From the NCBI GenBank assembly GCA_016789125.1, contig JAEUNU010000014.1, positions 1 through 36,077 of the forward strand: a stretch of 36,077 nucleotides of DNA, written 5' to 3'. The DNA is from Zoogloea sp. (lineage in GTDB: Bacteria; Pseudomonadota; Gammaproteobacteria; Burkholderiales; Rhodocyclaceae). Below the pieces are notes generated by a model. The model did not search any database, was not told the DNA's origin, and saw only the letters and a program-made list of their open reading frames with translations. Below, in pieces: positions 27,542-36,077 of this stretch (positions are counted from its first letter, which is position 1; every line of letters starts with the position of its first letter). Position numbers and translations under genes: made by a program.

Positions 27542-30346
27542 ATGTCCGACACCCGCAAGACCCTGAACCTGCCCGACACGCCCTTCCCGATGCGCGGCGA
27601 CCTCGCCAAGCGCGAGCCCAACTGGATCGCCGAGTGGCAGCAGAAGAAGCTCTACGAAAAGATCCGCCAGGCCTCCAAGGGCCGCCCCAAGTTCGTGCTG
27701 CACGACGGCCCGCCCTACGCCAACGGCAGCATCCACATCGGCCACGCGCTCAACAAGATCCTCAAGGACATCATCGTCCGCTCCCGCACCATGGCCGGCT
27801 TCGACGCCCCCTACGTGCCGGGCTGGGACTGCCACGGCCTGCCCATCGAGCACAAGGTCGAGGTCACCCACGGCAAGGGCCTGCCCGCCGACAAGGTGCG
27901 CGAGCTGTGCCGCGCCTACGCCCACGAGCAGATCGCCGAGCAGAAGAAAGACTTCATCCGCCTCGGCGTGCTGGGTGACTGGGACAACCCGTACCGCACC
28001 CTCGACTTCGGCAACGAAGCCGGCGAAGTGCGCGCGCTGGCCGAGATGGTCAAGCGTGGTTGGGTCTTCAAGGGCTTGAAGCCCGTCAACTGGTGCTTCG
28101 ACTGCGGCTCGGCCCTCGCCGAAGCTGAAGTCGAATACCAGGACAAGCAGAGCCCGGCCATCGACGTCGGCTTCAAGTGCATCGACACCGACAAGCTCGC
28201 CGCCGCCTTCGGCCTCAATCAGCTCCCCGCCGGCAAGGACGCCTTCGCCGTCATCTGGACCACCACGCCCTGGACGATCCCCGCCAACCAGGCCCTCAAC
28301 GTCCACCCCGAGCACGAATACGCGCTGGTCGACACCCCCCGCGGCCTGCTGGTGCTGATGGTCGAACTCACCGAAGCCAGCCTCAAGCGCTTCGGCCTCG
28401 AGGGCAGCATCGTCGCCCGAACCAGCGGTGCCAGGCTCGACAAGATCCGCTTCCAGCACCCCTTCTACGACCGCCAGTCGCCCGTCTTCGTGGCCGACTA
28501 CGTGGGCCTCGACGCCGGCACCGGCATCGTCCACTCGGCCCCGGCCTACGGCGTGGACGACTTCAACAGCTGCAAGGCCAACGGCTTCACCAACGACGAC
28601 ATCCTCAGCCCCGTGCAAAGCAACGGCGTGTATGCCGAGTCCCTGCCCTTCTTCGGCGGCCTGCACATCTGGAAGGCCAACCCGGTCATCGTCGAAAAGC
28701 TGCAGGAAGTCGGCGCGCTGTTCTCCCACGAGAAGCTCACCCACAGCTACATGCACTGCTGGCGCCACAAGACGCCGCTGATCTACCGCGCCACCGCCCA
28801 GTGGTTCGTCGGCATGGACCTCAAGCCCAACGGCGGCCCCAGCCTGCGCGAACTCGCGCTGCAGGGCGTCGAGTCCACCCGCTTCTTCCCGGCCTGGGGC
28901 CAGGCACGCCTGCACGCCATGATCGCCAACCGGCCCGACTGGTGCATCTCGCGCCAGCGCAACTGGGGCGTGCCGATCCCCTTCTTCCTGCACCGCGAGA
29001 CCGGCGAACTCCACCCGCGCACCGTGGAGCTGATGGAAGAAGTCGCCAAGCGCATTGAGCTCGAAGGCATCGAAGCCTGGTTCAAGCTCGACCCGGCCGA
29101 GCTGCTGGGCGCCGAAGCCGCCAACTACGAAAAGATCAGCGACACCCTCGACGTGTGGTTCGACTCGGGCACCACCCACTGGCACGTGCTGCGCGGCTCC
29201 CACGACGATGGCCACGCCAGCGGCCCGCGCGCCGACCTGTATCTGGAAGGCTCCGACCAGCACCGCGGCTGGTTCCATTCCTCACTGCTCACCGGCTGCG
29301 CCATCGACGGCCATCCGCCCTACCGCGGCCTGCTGACCCACGGCTTCGCCGTGGATGGTTCCGGCCGCAAGATGAGCAAGTCGCTCGGCAACGTGGTCGT
29401 GCCTCAAGAGGTCACCGGCAAGCTGGGCGCCGAGATCCTGCGCCTGTGGGTCGCCTCCACCGACTACTCCGGCGAGCTCTCGATCTCGAAAGAGATCCTC
29501 GACCGCGTCGTCGAGGTCTACCGCCGCCTGCGCAACACCCTGCGCTTCCTGCTCGCCAACACCGCCGACTTCAACCCGGCCACCGACATGCTGCCGGTCG
29601 CCGAGTGGCTCGAGATCGACCGCTACGCGCTGGCCCTCACGCGCAAGCTGCAGGGCCAGGCCGAGTCCGATTACGCCCGCTTCGAGTTCCACCGCGTCGT
29701 CCAGGCGCTGCAGAACTTCGCCTCCGAAGACCTTGGCGCGGTGTACCTCGACGTGCTCAAGGACCGCCTCTACACCACCGCCGCCAACTCGCCGGCGCGC
29801 CGCTCGGCCCAGAGCGCCCTGTGGCACATCCTGCAGTCGGTGGTGCGCCTGATGGCCCCGATCCTGTCCTTCACCGCCGAAGAGATCTGGCTGCTTCTGG
29901 GCAAGGACCCGGAAGACAGCGTGATGCTGCACCTCTTCCACGCCCTGCCCGAGCAGGAGGGCGAGGAAGGCCTCCTGGCCCGCTGGACGGCCATCCGCGC
30001 CCTCCGCGCCGACGTGCAGAAAGAGATCGAAGCCGTGCGCGCCGCCGGCCAGGTGGGCTCGTCGCTGCAGGCCGAGGTCGAGATCCGCGCCGCGGGCGAC
30101 AACTTCGAGCTCCTCACCAGCCTCGGCGACGATCTCCGCTTCGTGCTGATCTGCTCGAAGGCCACCGTTGTCCAGGTCGCCACCGACGCCGACGCGGGCA
30201 TCGTCGTCACGCCATCGGCCCACAAGAAGTGCGAACGCTGCTGGCACTACCGCGAGGACGTCGGCCACGACGCCGCCCACCCGGAACTTTGCGGCCGCTG
30301 CACGTCAAACCTGCACGGCGCCGGCGAAGCCCGCAGCGTCGCCTGA
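27542..30346 (+). CDS. ileS: isoleucyl-tRNA synthetase
   Basis: This 934-residue class I synthetase has HIGH at 65-68 ([10 protein letters not shown]), an editing domain with [19 protein letters not shown] at 610-614 ([12 protein letters not shown]) and a C-terminal zinc ribbon with CERCW and CGRC. The start ATG at 27542 ([20 protein letters not shown]) follows the ribF stop by 20 nt; a longer frame starting inside ribF is not used. It lacks the eukaryote-like features linked to mupirocin resistance as far as can be judged by eye. Confidence 0.97.
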   Translation: MSDTRKTLNLPDTPFPMRGDLAKREPNWIAEWQQKKLYEKIRQASKGRPKFVLHDGPPYANGSIHIGHALNKILKDIIVRSRTMAGFDAPYVPGWDCHGLPIEHKVEVTHGKGLPADKVRELCRAYAHEQIAEQKKDFIRLGVLGDWDNPYRTLDFGNEAGEVRALAEMVKRGWVFKGLKPVNWCFDCGSALAEAEVEYQDKQSPAIDVGFKCIDTDKLAAAFGLNQLPAGKDAFAVIWTTTPWTIPANQALNVHPEHEYALVDTPRGLLVLMVELTEASLKRFGLEGSIVARTSGARLDKIRFQHPFYDRQSPVFVADYVGLDAGTGIVHSAPAYGVDDFNSCKANGFTNDDILSPVQSNGVYAESLPFFGGLHIWKANPVIVEKLQEVGALFSHEKLTHSYMHCWRHKTPLIYRATAQWFVGMDLKPNGGPSLRELALQGVESTRFFPAWGQARLHAMIANRPDWCISRQRNWGVPIPFFLHRETGELHPRTVELMEEVAKRIELEGIEAWFKLDPAELLGAEAANYEKISDTLDVWFDSGTTHWHVLRGSHDDGHASGPRADLYLEGSDQHRGWFHSSLLTGCAIDGHPPYRGLLTHGFAVDGSGRKMSKSLGNVVVPQEVTGKLGAEILRLWVASTDYSGELSISKEILDRVVEVYRRLRNTLRFLLANTADFNPATDMLPVAEWLEIDRYALALTRKLQGQAESDYARFEFHRVVQALQNFASEDLGAVYLDVLKDRLYTTAANSPARRSAQSALWHILQSVVRLMAPILSFTAEEIWLLLGKDPEDSVMLHLFHALPEQEGEEGLLARWTAIRALRADVQKEIEAVRAAGQVGSSLQAEVEIRAAGDNFELLTSLGDDLRFVLICSKATVVQVATDADAGIVVTPSAHKKCERCWHYREDVGHDAAHPELCGRCTSNLHGAGEARSVA

Positions 30347-30368
30347 ACCCGACCACCCCGCAGGAGCG

Positions 30369-30869
30369 ATGCCCTTGAAACTACGCCTCGGCAACTGGAT
30401 CGGCCTCGCCGCCATCGTCGTGCTGATCGACCAATGGACCAAGCACCTCGTCCGCGGCGCCCTGCGCAACGGCGAGGTGATCCGCGTCACCGACTGGTTC
30501 GACCTGGTGCTGGCCTTCAACCCCGGCGCCGCGTTCAGCCTGTTGGCCGACCAGTCCGGCTGGCAGCGCTGGTTCTTCGTGGTGCTGGCCGCGGTGATCT
30601 GCGGCTGGCTGCTGCGCCTCCTGGCGCGGCACCAGCATGAGTTCCTGCAGCCGCTGGCCTTCTCGCTGATCATCGGCGGCGCCATCGGCAACGTCATCGA
30701 CCGCTTCGTGTTCGGCGCGGTGGTCGACTTCCTGTATTTCCACATCGGCCGCTACGGCTGGCCGGCCTTCAACGTGGCGGATTCCGCCATCTGCGTGGGG
30801 GTTACGCTGATGATCCTGGCCCAGCTCCGCGAACATCGCCACCTCCAAGCCCAAGAGAAACTTTCATGA
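30369..30869 (+). CDS. lspA: lipoprotein signal peptidase (signal peptidase II)
   Basis: This 166-residue inner-membrane aspartyl protease cleaves prolipoproteins before the lipid-modified Cys. Four membrane segments are visible. The catalytic residues are Asp111 (GNVIDRF) and Asp138 (FNVADSA), and the family motif [10 protein letters not shown] is at 50-59. Start choice: ATG at 30369 lies only two nt after AGGAG, whereas an in-frame TTG at 30375 has eight nt, so TTG may be the real start. It overlaps fkpB by ATGA. Confidence 0.95.
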   Translation: MPLKLRLGNWIGLAAIVVLIDQWTKHLVRGALRNGEVIRVTDWFDLVLAFNPGAAFSLLADQSGWQRWFFVVLAAVICGWLLRLLARHQHEFLQPLAFSLIIGGAIGNVIDRFVFGAVVDFLYFHIGRYGWPAFNVADSAICVGVTLMILAQLREHRHLQAQEKLS

Positions 30870-31297
30870 CCCAGATCGTCCAGCCCGACAGCCTGCTCAC
30901 GCTGCACTACCGCATCTCCCTCGAGAACGGCCAGCCCCTCATCAGCACCTTCGAATCGACCCCGGCCACCATGCAGCTCGGCAAGGGCGACATCGCCCCG
31001 ACCCTCGAGCGCTGCCTGGCCGGCGTCACCGTCGGCGAGCGCCACACCTTCCTGCTCGAGCCCGAGAACGCCTTCGGCGCCCATCGGGCCGACCTGGTCG
31101 AGAAGGTCCGCCTCGAAGACTTCCCCGACGGCGCCGAAGTCGAGCCGATGGTCATCATGGAATTCACCGCCCCCGACGGCACCCGCTACCCCGGCCTGAT
31201 CCGCGAAGTGCTCGACACCCACGCGGTGATCGACTTCAACCATCCCCTGGCCGGCAAGTCGATCCGCTTCGAAGTCGAAGTGATCGGCATCAACTGA
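30866..31297 (+). CDS. fkpB: FKBP-type peptidyl-prolyl isomerase (SlpA-like)
   Basis: This 143-residue cytoplasmic FKBP of the SlpA/SlyD group has the split FKBP fold with an inserted flap: [56 protein letters not shown], then the insert and [21 protein letters not shown]. The DFNHPLAGK motif is diagnostic. Its position between lspA and ispH is conserved in proteobacteria. Start overlaps the lspA stop. Confidence 0.93.
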   Translation: MTQIVQPDSLLTLHYRISLENGQPLISTFESTPATMQLGKGDIAPTLERCLAGVTVGERHTFLLEPENAFGAHRADLVEKVRLEDFPDGAEVEPMVIMEFTAPDGTRYPGLIREVLDTHAVIDFNHPLAGKSIRFEVEVIGIN

Positions 31298-31311
31298 GCC
31301 CCGAGGCCCCC

Positions 31312-32241
31312 ATGGAAGTCTTGCTCGCCACTCCCCGCGGCTTCTGCGCCGGCGTCGAACGGGCCATCGAGATCGTCGAGCGGGCGATCGCCCTCTACGG
31401 CGCACCGATCTACGTCCGCCACGAGGTCGTGCACAACCGCTTCGTCGTCGATGGCCTGCGCGCCAAGGGCGCCGTCTTCATCGAAGAGCTCTCCGACGTG
31501 CCCGCCGGCAATACCGTGATCTTCAGCGCCCACGGCGTGCCCCAGTCGGTGCGCAGCGAAGCCGAGGCCCGCGGCCTGCGCGTCTTCGACGCCACCTGCC
31601 CGCTGGTCACCAAGGTGCACCTCGAGGTCGCCCGCATGCGCGAGCAGGGCCGCGAGCTCATCATGATCGGCCACAAGGGCCACCCGGAAGTCGAGGGCAC
31701 GATGGGCCAGGTCAAGGACGGCATCTACCTCGTCGAGAACGTCGCCGACGTGGCCGGCCTCACGGTGGCCAACCCCGACATGCTCGCCTACGTCACCCAG
31801 ACCACCCTGTCGGTGGACGACGCCGGCGCCATCGTGGCCGCCCTGCGCGAACGCTTCCCCAGCATCGTCGGCCCCAAGAAAGACGACATCTGCTACGCCA
31901 CCCAGAACCGCCAGGACGCCGTCAAGTTCATGGCGCCCCAGTCCGACCTGGTGCTGGTGGTCGGCTCCACCAACAGCTCCAACTCCAACCGCCTGCGCGA
32001 AGTGGCCGAGCTGCTCAAGGTTCCGGCCTATCTGGTCGATAATGCCGATGCAATCGACCCGAGCTGGATCTCCGGCCGGCAGCGCATCGGCGTCACCGCC
32101 GGCGCGTCGGCCCCCGAGGTGCTTGTCGAATCCGTCATCGCCCGGCTCAAGGAACTCGGCGCTGGCTCCGTCCGCCAGCTCGAAGGCGTGCCGGAACGCG
32201 TCACCTTCCCGCTGCCCAAGGAGCTGCAGGCAAACCCCTGA
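31312..32241 (+). CDS. ispH: 4-hydroxy-3-methylbut-2-enyl diphosphate reductase
   Basis: IspH (LytB, 309 residues) is the last enzyme of the non-mevalonate isoprenoid pathway. It has an Fe-S cluster with Cys12 ([11 protein letters not shown]), Cys96 (DATCPLV) and Cys194 (ICYATQNRQ). The catalytic Glu126 is in [13 protein letters not shown], and TQTTLSVDD and SSNSNRL complete the site. Normal length; 14 nt after fkpB, so part of the same operon. Confidence 0.97.
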   Translation: MEVLLATPRGFCAGVERAIEIVERAIALYGAPIYVRHEVVHNRFVVDGLRAKGAVFIEELSDVPAGNTVIFSAHGVPQSVRSEAEARGLRVFDATCPLVTKVHLEVARMREQGRELIMIGHKGHPEVEGTMGQVKDGIYLVENVADVAGLTVANPDMLAYVTQTTLSVDDAGAIVAALRERFPSIVGPKKDDICYATQNRQDAVKFMAPQSDLVLVVGSTNSSNSNRLREVAELLKVPAYLVDNADAIDPSWISGRQRIGVTAGASAPEVLVESVIARLKELGAGSVRQLEGVPERVTFPLPKELQANP

Positions 32242-32295
32242 GCCCGGCCGCTCCGGGCCGTTTCAACCCGCAGCATCCAACGCCCGGAACTGCCC

Positions 32296-32607
32296 ATGCC
32301 TTACGTTCAACGTGACTCCACCGGCCAGGTCGTGGCCATCTTCGCCCAGCCCGATCCTGGCCACGACGAGTTTCTGCCCGCCGGCCACCCCGAGCTCGCA
32401 GCCCTCTCCGGCGCCGGCGAGTTCGCCCACCTCGACGCCGATCTGATCCGCGTCATCGAAGACGTGGTGGATGTCCTGATCGACCGGGGCCTCCTGCGCC
32501 TCACCGACCTCCCGCCCGACGCCCAGCGCAAGCTGCTGGCCCGCAAGGGCGCCCGGGCCCGCCTGCGCGAGGGGCTCGACCTGCTGAGCCCCAACGGCGT
32601 GATCTGA
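32296..32607 (+). CDS. small conserved protein of unknown function
   Basis: This 103-residue protein starts MPYVQRDSTGQVVAIFAQPD. It has ADLIRVIEDVVDVLIDRGLLRLTDLPPDAQRKLLARKGARARL. This pattern (MPYV-RD start, then DLIRV-ED and a TDLP-A-Q-KLL motif) is recurrent in proteobacteria and often carries the misleading label of tryptophan-synthase-beta-like. No catalytic residues are evident. It lies 54 nt after ispH and four nt before the transporter gene. Confidence 0.78.
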   Translation: MPYVQRDSTGQVVAIFAQPDPGHDEFLPAGHPELAALSGAGEFAHLDADLIRVIEDVVDVLIDRGLLRLTDLPPDAQRKLLARKGARARLREGLDLLSPNGVI

Positions 32608-32611
32608 CCCG

Positions 32612-34816
32612 ATGACCGAAACACCCGCCTCGCCCCCGCCCGATCCGCGTCCCGCTGGCGCGAGGGCCCACGACAAGCACTGGCAGCCGGCCGAGACCAC
32701 CACCCACGAAGACCCCCTGCTGGATGCGCTGGTCGCCATGACACACCTCCACGGCAGGCCCTTCAGCCCGGAAGCCCTCGCCGCCGGCCTGCCGCTCGTG
32801 GACAATCGCCTGACGCCATCGCTGCTGCCCCGCGCCGCCGCCCGGGCCGGGCTCACCGCGCGCATCGTGCGCAAGCCGCTGGCCGACATCGGCCCGGCGC
32901 TCCTGCCGGCGATACTCCTGCTCCACGACCGCAAGGCCTGCGTGCTGCTCGAACGCCTGCCGGACGGCGGCGCCCGGGTGCGCTTTCCAGAGGCCGGCGA
33001 ATCGGCCCACGACCTCTCCGCCGACGAGCTGGCCGCGCTTTACACCGGCCTGGTGTGTTTCGTGCGCCCGCGCTTCCGCTTCGAGGCCCGTGCCCCGCAG
33101 GTACGCGCGCTGCGCGCCAGCCACTGGTTCTGGGGCACCGTCGCCGAAAACTGGCGCCTCTACCGCGACACCCTGCTGGCCGCGCTGGTGATCAACCTCT
33201 TCGCGCTGGCGATCCCGCTGTTCTCGATGACGGTCTACGACCGGGTCGTCCCCAACCACGCGCTCGAGACCCTGTGGGTGCTGGCCGTCGGCGCGGTGCT
33301 GGTGCTCGGCTTCGACTTCGTGCTGCGCACGCTGCGGGCCTACATCGTCGACAGCGCCGGCAAGCGCATCGACGTGCAGCTGTCGGCACGCATCATGGAG
33401 AAGGTGCTCGGCCTGCGCATGGACGCCCGCCCCGCCTCGGTGGGCTCCTTCGCTGCCAACCTGCGCGCCTTCGAGGGCGTGCGCGACTTCATCGCCTCGG
33501 CCACCGTCACCACCCTCATCGACCTGCCCTTCGTGCTGCTGTTCCTCGCCGTGATGGCGTGGATCTCGCCCTGGCTTCTACTGCCGCCGGTGGTGGGCAT
33601 CCTGCTGGTGCTGTTCGTGACCCTGGTCACCCAGAACAAGATGCACGAGCTCACCGAAACGACCTACCGGGCCAGCGCCCAGCGCAACGCGACCCTGGTC
33701 GAGAGCCTGGTGGGCCTCGAAACCGTCAAGACCCTCGGCGCCGAGAGCCAGATCCAGCGCCAGTGGGAGCGCGCCTCGCTGTTCATCGCCCAGATCGGCG
33801 GGCGGCTCAAGCTGCTGTCGGCGGGCACCGTCAATTTCGCCCAGTTCATGCAGCAGCTGGTCAATGTGGCGGTGATCATCGTCGGCGTGTATGAGCTCGC
33901 CAACAACAACATGAGCATGGGCGGCATCATCGCCGCGTCGATGCTGTCCGGCCGCGCGATGGCGCCCCTGGGCCAGGTGGCCGGGCTGATGATGCAGTAC
34001 CAGAACGCCCGCACCTCGCTGGCCTCGGTCAATACCCACATGGAGCTGCCCGTCGAGCGCCCGGATGGCGCGAGCTTCGTGCATCGCCCCGGCTTCAAGG
34101 GCGACATCGAGTTCAAGGACGTCAGCTTCAGCTATCCCGGGCGCGATCAGGCTGTGCTCAAGAAGGTCAGCTTCCGCCTCAAGGCCGGCGAGAAGGTGGG
34201 CATCATCGGCCGCATCGGCTCGGGCAAGACCACCATCGAGAAGCTCGTGCTGGGTCTCTACCAGCCCACCGAGGGGGCAATCCTCATCGACGGCATCGAC
34301 GCCCGCCAGATCGACCCGGCCGAACTTCGGCGTGCCATCGGCTTCGTGCCCCAGGACGTCACGCTGTTCTACGGCAGCCTCAAGCACAACATCGCGATGG
34401 GTGCCCCCTTCGCCGACGACAGCGCGATCCTCGCCGCGGCCGAGCTGGCTGGCGTGCAGGAGTTCGCCAATACCCACCCGGAAGGCTTCGACATGCCCAT
34501 CGGCGAGCGCGGCGAATCCCTCTCCGGCGGCCAGCGCCAGGCCGTGGCGATCGCCCGCGCGCTGCTCAACGACCCGCCGGTGCTGCTCCTCGACGAGCCC
34601 TCCAGCAGCATGGACCACCAGAGCGAGGAAGGCCTCAAGCAGCGGCTGCGCGGCTTTGCCAGCCACAAGACGATCATCCTCGTCACCCACCGCACCTCGC
34701 TGCTCGACCTGGTCGACAGGCTGATCGTCCTCGATCAGGGGCAGATCGTGGCCGACGGCCCCAAGGCCCAGGTGGTCGAGGCCCTCCAGCATGGCCGCAT
34801 CGGGCGCGCGGGGTAA
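32612..34816 (+). CDS. lapB: type I secretion ABC transporter, LapB-like, with inactive C39 domain
   Basis: This 734-residue inner-membrane exporter has three parts. The N-terminal C39-like domain (about 35-160) starts DPLLDALVAMTHLHGRPF; it lacks the catalytic Cys and His, as in transporters of RTX adhesins that keep an N-terminal retention module. The transmembrane domain is at about 175-460. The ATPase domain (about 490-725) has Walker A GRIGSGKTT near 533, LSGGQ near 637 and Walker B VLLLDEPSSS. The next gene is the adaptor, so the pair probably exports a large adhesin or RTX protein encoded elsewhere. Confidence 0.9.
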   Translation: MTETPASPPPDPRPAGARAHDKHWQPAETTTHEDPLLDALVAMTHLHGRPFSPEALAAGLPLVDNRLTPSLLPRAAARAGLTARIVRKPLADIGPALLPAILLLHDRKACVLLERLPDGGARVRFPEAGESAHDLSADELAALYTGLVCFVRPRFRFEARAPQVRALRASHWFWGTVAENWRLYRDTLLAALVINLFALAIPLFSMTVYDRVVPNHALETLWVLAVGAVLVLGFDFVLRTLRAYIVDSAGKRIDVQLSARIMEKVLGLRMDARPASVGSFAANLRAFEGVRDFIASATVTTLIDLPFVLLFLAVMAWISPWLLLPPVVGILLVLFVTLVTQNKMHELTETTYRASAQRNATLVESLVGLETVKTLGAESQIQRQWERASLFIAQIGGRLKLLSAGTVNFAQFMQQLVNVAVIIVGVYELANNNMSMGGIIAASMLSGRAMAPLGQVAGLMMQYQNARTSLASVNTHMELPVERPDGASFVHRPGFKGDIEFKDVSFSYPGRDQAVLKKVSFRLKAGEKVGIIGRIGSGKTTIEKLVLGLYQPTEGAILIDGIDARQIDPAELRRAIGFVPQDVTLFYGSLKHNIAMGAPFADDSAILAAAELAGVQEFANTHPEGFDMPIGERGESLSGGQRQAVAIARALLNDPPVLLLDEPSSSMDHQSEEGLKQRLRGFASHKTIILVTHRTSLLDLVDRLIVLDQGQIVADGPKAQVVEALQHGRIGRAG

Positions 34817-34819
34817 GCC

Positions 34820-36077
34820 ATGAGACTCGTCCCCACCTTCCTCCGCCCCGCCTACGACGCGCTTTACCAGCGCGCCTCCCGTGGCTTCGACCGCATCCTC
34901 GACGGTGTCGAGAAGCGCGAGATCCACGACGACTCCGACTACCTCGCCGACGCCGAATGGGCGATGGCCGAGCAAAAGCTGCGCGGCAGCCGCATCGCGG
35001 TGCTGCTCACCTGCGTGGCCGTGCTGGTGCTCATCGTGTGGGCCGCCTTCGCGCCCCTCGACGAGGTCACCCGCGGCGAGGGCAAGGTCATCCCGTCGCG
35101 CCAGGTGCAGGTGATGCAGAGCCTCGACGGCGGCATCGTCTCCGAGATCCTCGTCCGCGAGGGCGAGCAGGTGAAGGCCGGCCAGCTGCTGCTGAAGGTC
35201 GACCCGACCCGCTTCGTCTCCTCGCTGCGCGAGAATCGCGCCCAATACGAAGCCTTGCTGGCCCGCGCCGCCCGCCTCAGCGCGCTGGCCAACGAGAAAC
35301 CCTTCGTGGCACCGCCCGAACTGCTCAAGAGCGCCCCGGCCCTGGTCGAGCAGGAACGCAGCGCCTACGAATCGAAGCGCATGGAGCTCGACGCCGCCGT
35401 CGGTGTGGCCCGCCAGCAGTTGTCCCAGCGCCGCCAGGAGCTCAACGAGGTCACCGCCCGGCGCGAGCAGGCCACCCAGAGCTACAACCTCACCGCCCGC
35501 GAACTCGAGGTCACCCGCCCCCTCGCCAAGACCGGCGCCGTCTCCGAGGTCGAACTCCTGCGCCTCGAGCGCGACGTAGCCCGCTACCGGGGAGAGCGCG
35601 ACGCCGCCGGCGCCCAGATCCCACGCATCCAGGCCGCCATCTCGGAGGCCCAGCGCAAGATCGAGGAGGTCGAGCTCAACCTGCGCAACCAGGCCCGGAG
35701 CGAACTCTCTGAGACCAACGCCAAGCTGGCCGCCCTCTCGGCGGGCAGCGAGGGCCTGGCCGACCGGGTCAAGCAGGCCGAGATCCGCGCGCCCATGAAC
35801 GGCACGGTCAAGCAGCTCTTCGCCAACACGGTCGGCGGCGTCGTGCAGCCCGGCAAGGAAATCATCGAGATCGTGCCCAGCGACGATGCCCTGTTGCTGG
35901 AAGCCCGCGTGCAGCCCAAGGACATCGCCTTCCTGCGCCCTGGACAGAAGGCGCTGGTCAAGTTCACCGCCTACGACTTTTCCATCTACGGCGGGCTCGA
36001 CGCCACCCTCGAACACATCGGCGCAGACACCATCACCGACGAAAAGGGCAACGCCTTCTACATCGTGCGGGTGCGCA
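34820..36077 (+). CDS. lapC: type I secretion membrane fusion protein, LapC/HlyD-like, C-terminus outside window
   Basis: The first 419 codons are present. A short cytoplasmic head is followed by one membrane segment (about 57-79), then the lipoyl-like half IPSRQVQVMQSLDGGIVSEI and VREGEQVKAGQLLLKVD. A long helical hairpin (about 130-300) comes next, then the second lipoyl half IRAPMNGTVKQLF and TVGGVVQPGKEIIEIVP, and the beta-barrel start. It bridges the LapB-like transporter to an outer-membrane TolC-type pore. The start lies three nt after the transporter stop. It is truncated by the window edge near the end of the family's usual 430-470 residues. Confidence 0.92.
   Translation, partial: MRLVPTFLRPAYDALYQRASRGFDRILDGVEKREIHDDSDYLADAEWAMAEQKLRGSRIAVLLTCVAVLVLIVWAAFAPLDEVTRGEGKVIPSRQVQVMQSLDGGIVSEILVREGEQVKAGQLLLKVDPTRFVSSLRENRAQYEALLARAARLSALANEKPFVAPPELLKSAPALVEQERSAYESKRMELDAAVGVARQQLSQRRQELNEVTARREQATQSYNLTARELEVTRPLAKTGAVSEVELLRLERDVARYRGERDAAGAQIPRIQAAISEAQRKIEEVELNLRNQARSELSETNAKLAALSAGSEGLADRVKQAEIRAPMNGTVKQLFANTVGGVVQPGKEIIEIVPSDDALLLEARVQPKDIAFLRPGQKALVKFTAYDFSIYGGLDATLEHIGADTITDEKGNAFYIVRVR

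Noticed and set aside
27524..29278. 584-codon open frame on the minus strand opposite ileS
   Set aside because: It is a shadow of ileS codon bias; no motif, no ribosome-binding site.
33578..36016. 812-codon open frame on the minus strand opposite the secretion genes
   Set aside because: It is antisense to two well-supported genes. The protein is Gly/His/Leu/Asp low-complexity of the kind produced by high-GC third-position bias, with no domain.

Overview
The window is high-GC betaproteobacterial chromosome. The order mdh / GntR regulator / sdhCDA, the run ribF-ileS-lspA-fkpB-ispH, and near-exclusive G/C wobble bases suggest the Rhodocyclales (Azoarcus/Thauera/Zoogloea-like). The taxon is an inference from gene order and protein style, not from a search.

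Left host part (1-9046). A TCA-cycle cluster comes first: sdhA (cut by the window edge), sdhD, sdhC and a GntR/UTRA regulator on the minus strand, with malate dehydrogenase diverging on the plus strand. A perfect 16-bp palindrome directly upstream of a good sigma70 promoter lies between the regulator and mdh. A CitE-like lyase follows mdh and shares a bidirectional terminator with a nitronate-monooxygenase-like flavoprotein that carries an unusual Cys-rich tail. Next come a class III nucleotidyl cyclase fused to an FHA domain, an HSL-type esterase and a single-domain rhodanese.

Island (about 9075-24211, 15.1 kb). It is inserted in tRNA-Leu(CAA). The intact tRNA is at the right end (24156-24240, minus strand) and a 56-bp copy of the tRNA 3' half lies at 9047-9102. 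The two copies share a perfect 28-bp core covering the anticodon loop. All 19 island genes that I call run leftward. From the right they are: a tyrosine integrase and an unknown gene; then a HTH-Rha-DUF1376-helicase-primase-wHTH replication/regulation operon; a lone Zn-ribbon protein; a 1290-residue polyvalent-type protein (HExxH metallopeptidase-like plus LPD38-like) with a HTH gene and a small gene; and a seven-gene operon whose genes are all joined by ATGA stop/start overlaps, ending in a second excisionase-like protein. Rho-independent terminators separate these units. Between integrase and tRNA is a gene-free region with seven copies of an 11-bp-spaced GGGACAC repeat, two more copies lying at the left end, and one perfect DnaA box. 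There are no capsid, tail, terminase, lysis or conjugation genes. The gene set and size fit a phage satellite or other replicating hitchhiker better than a complete prophage. This is the most interesting part of the window.

Right host part (24241-36077). queA and tgt (queuosine tRNA modification, overlapping ATGA) are followed by a small imperfect inverted-repeat region. Then come ribF, ileS, lspA, fkpB and ispH in the order common in proteobacteria, a small conserved unknown protein, and a LapB/LapC-like type I secretion pair (ABC transporter with inactive C39 domain, HlyD-type adaptor cut by the window end).
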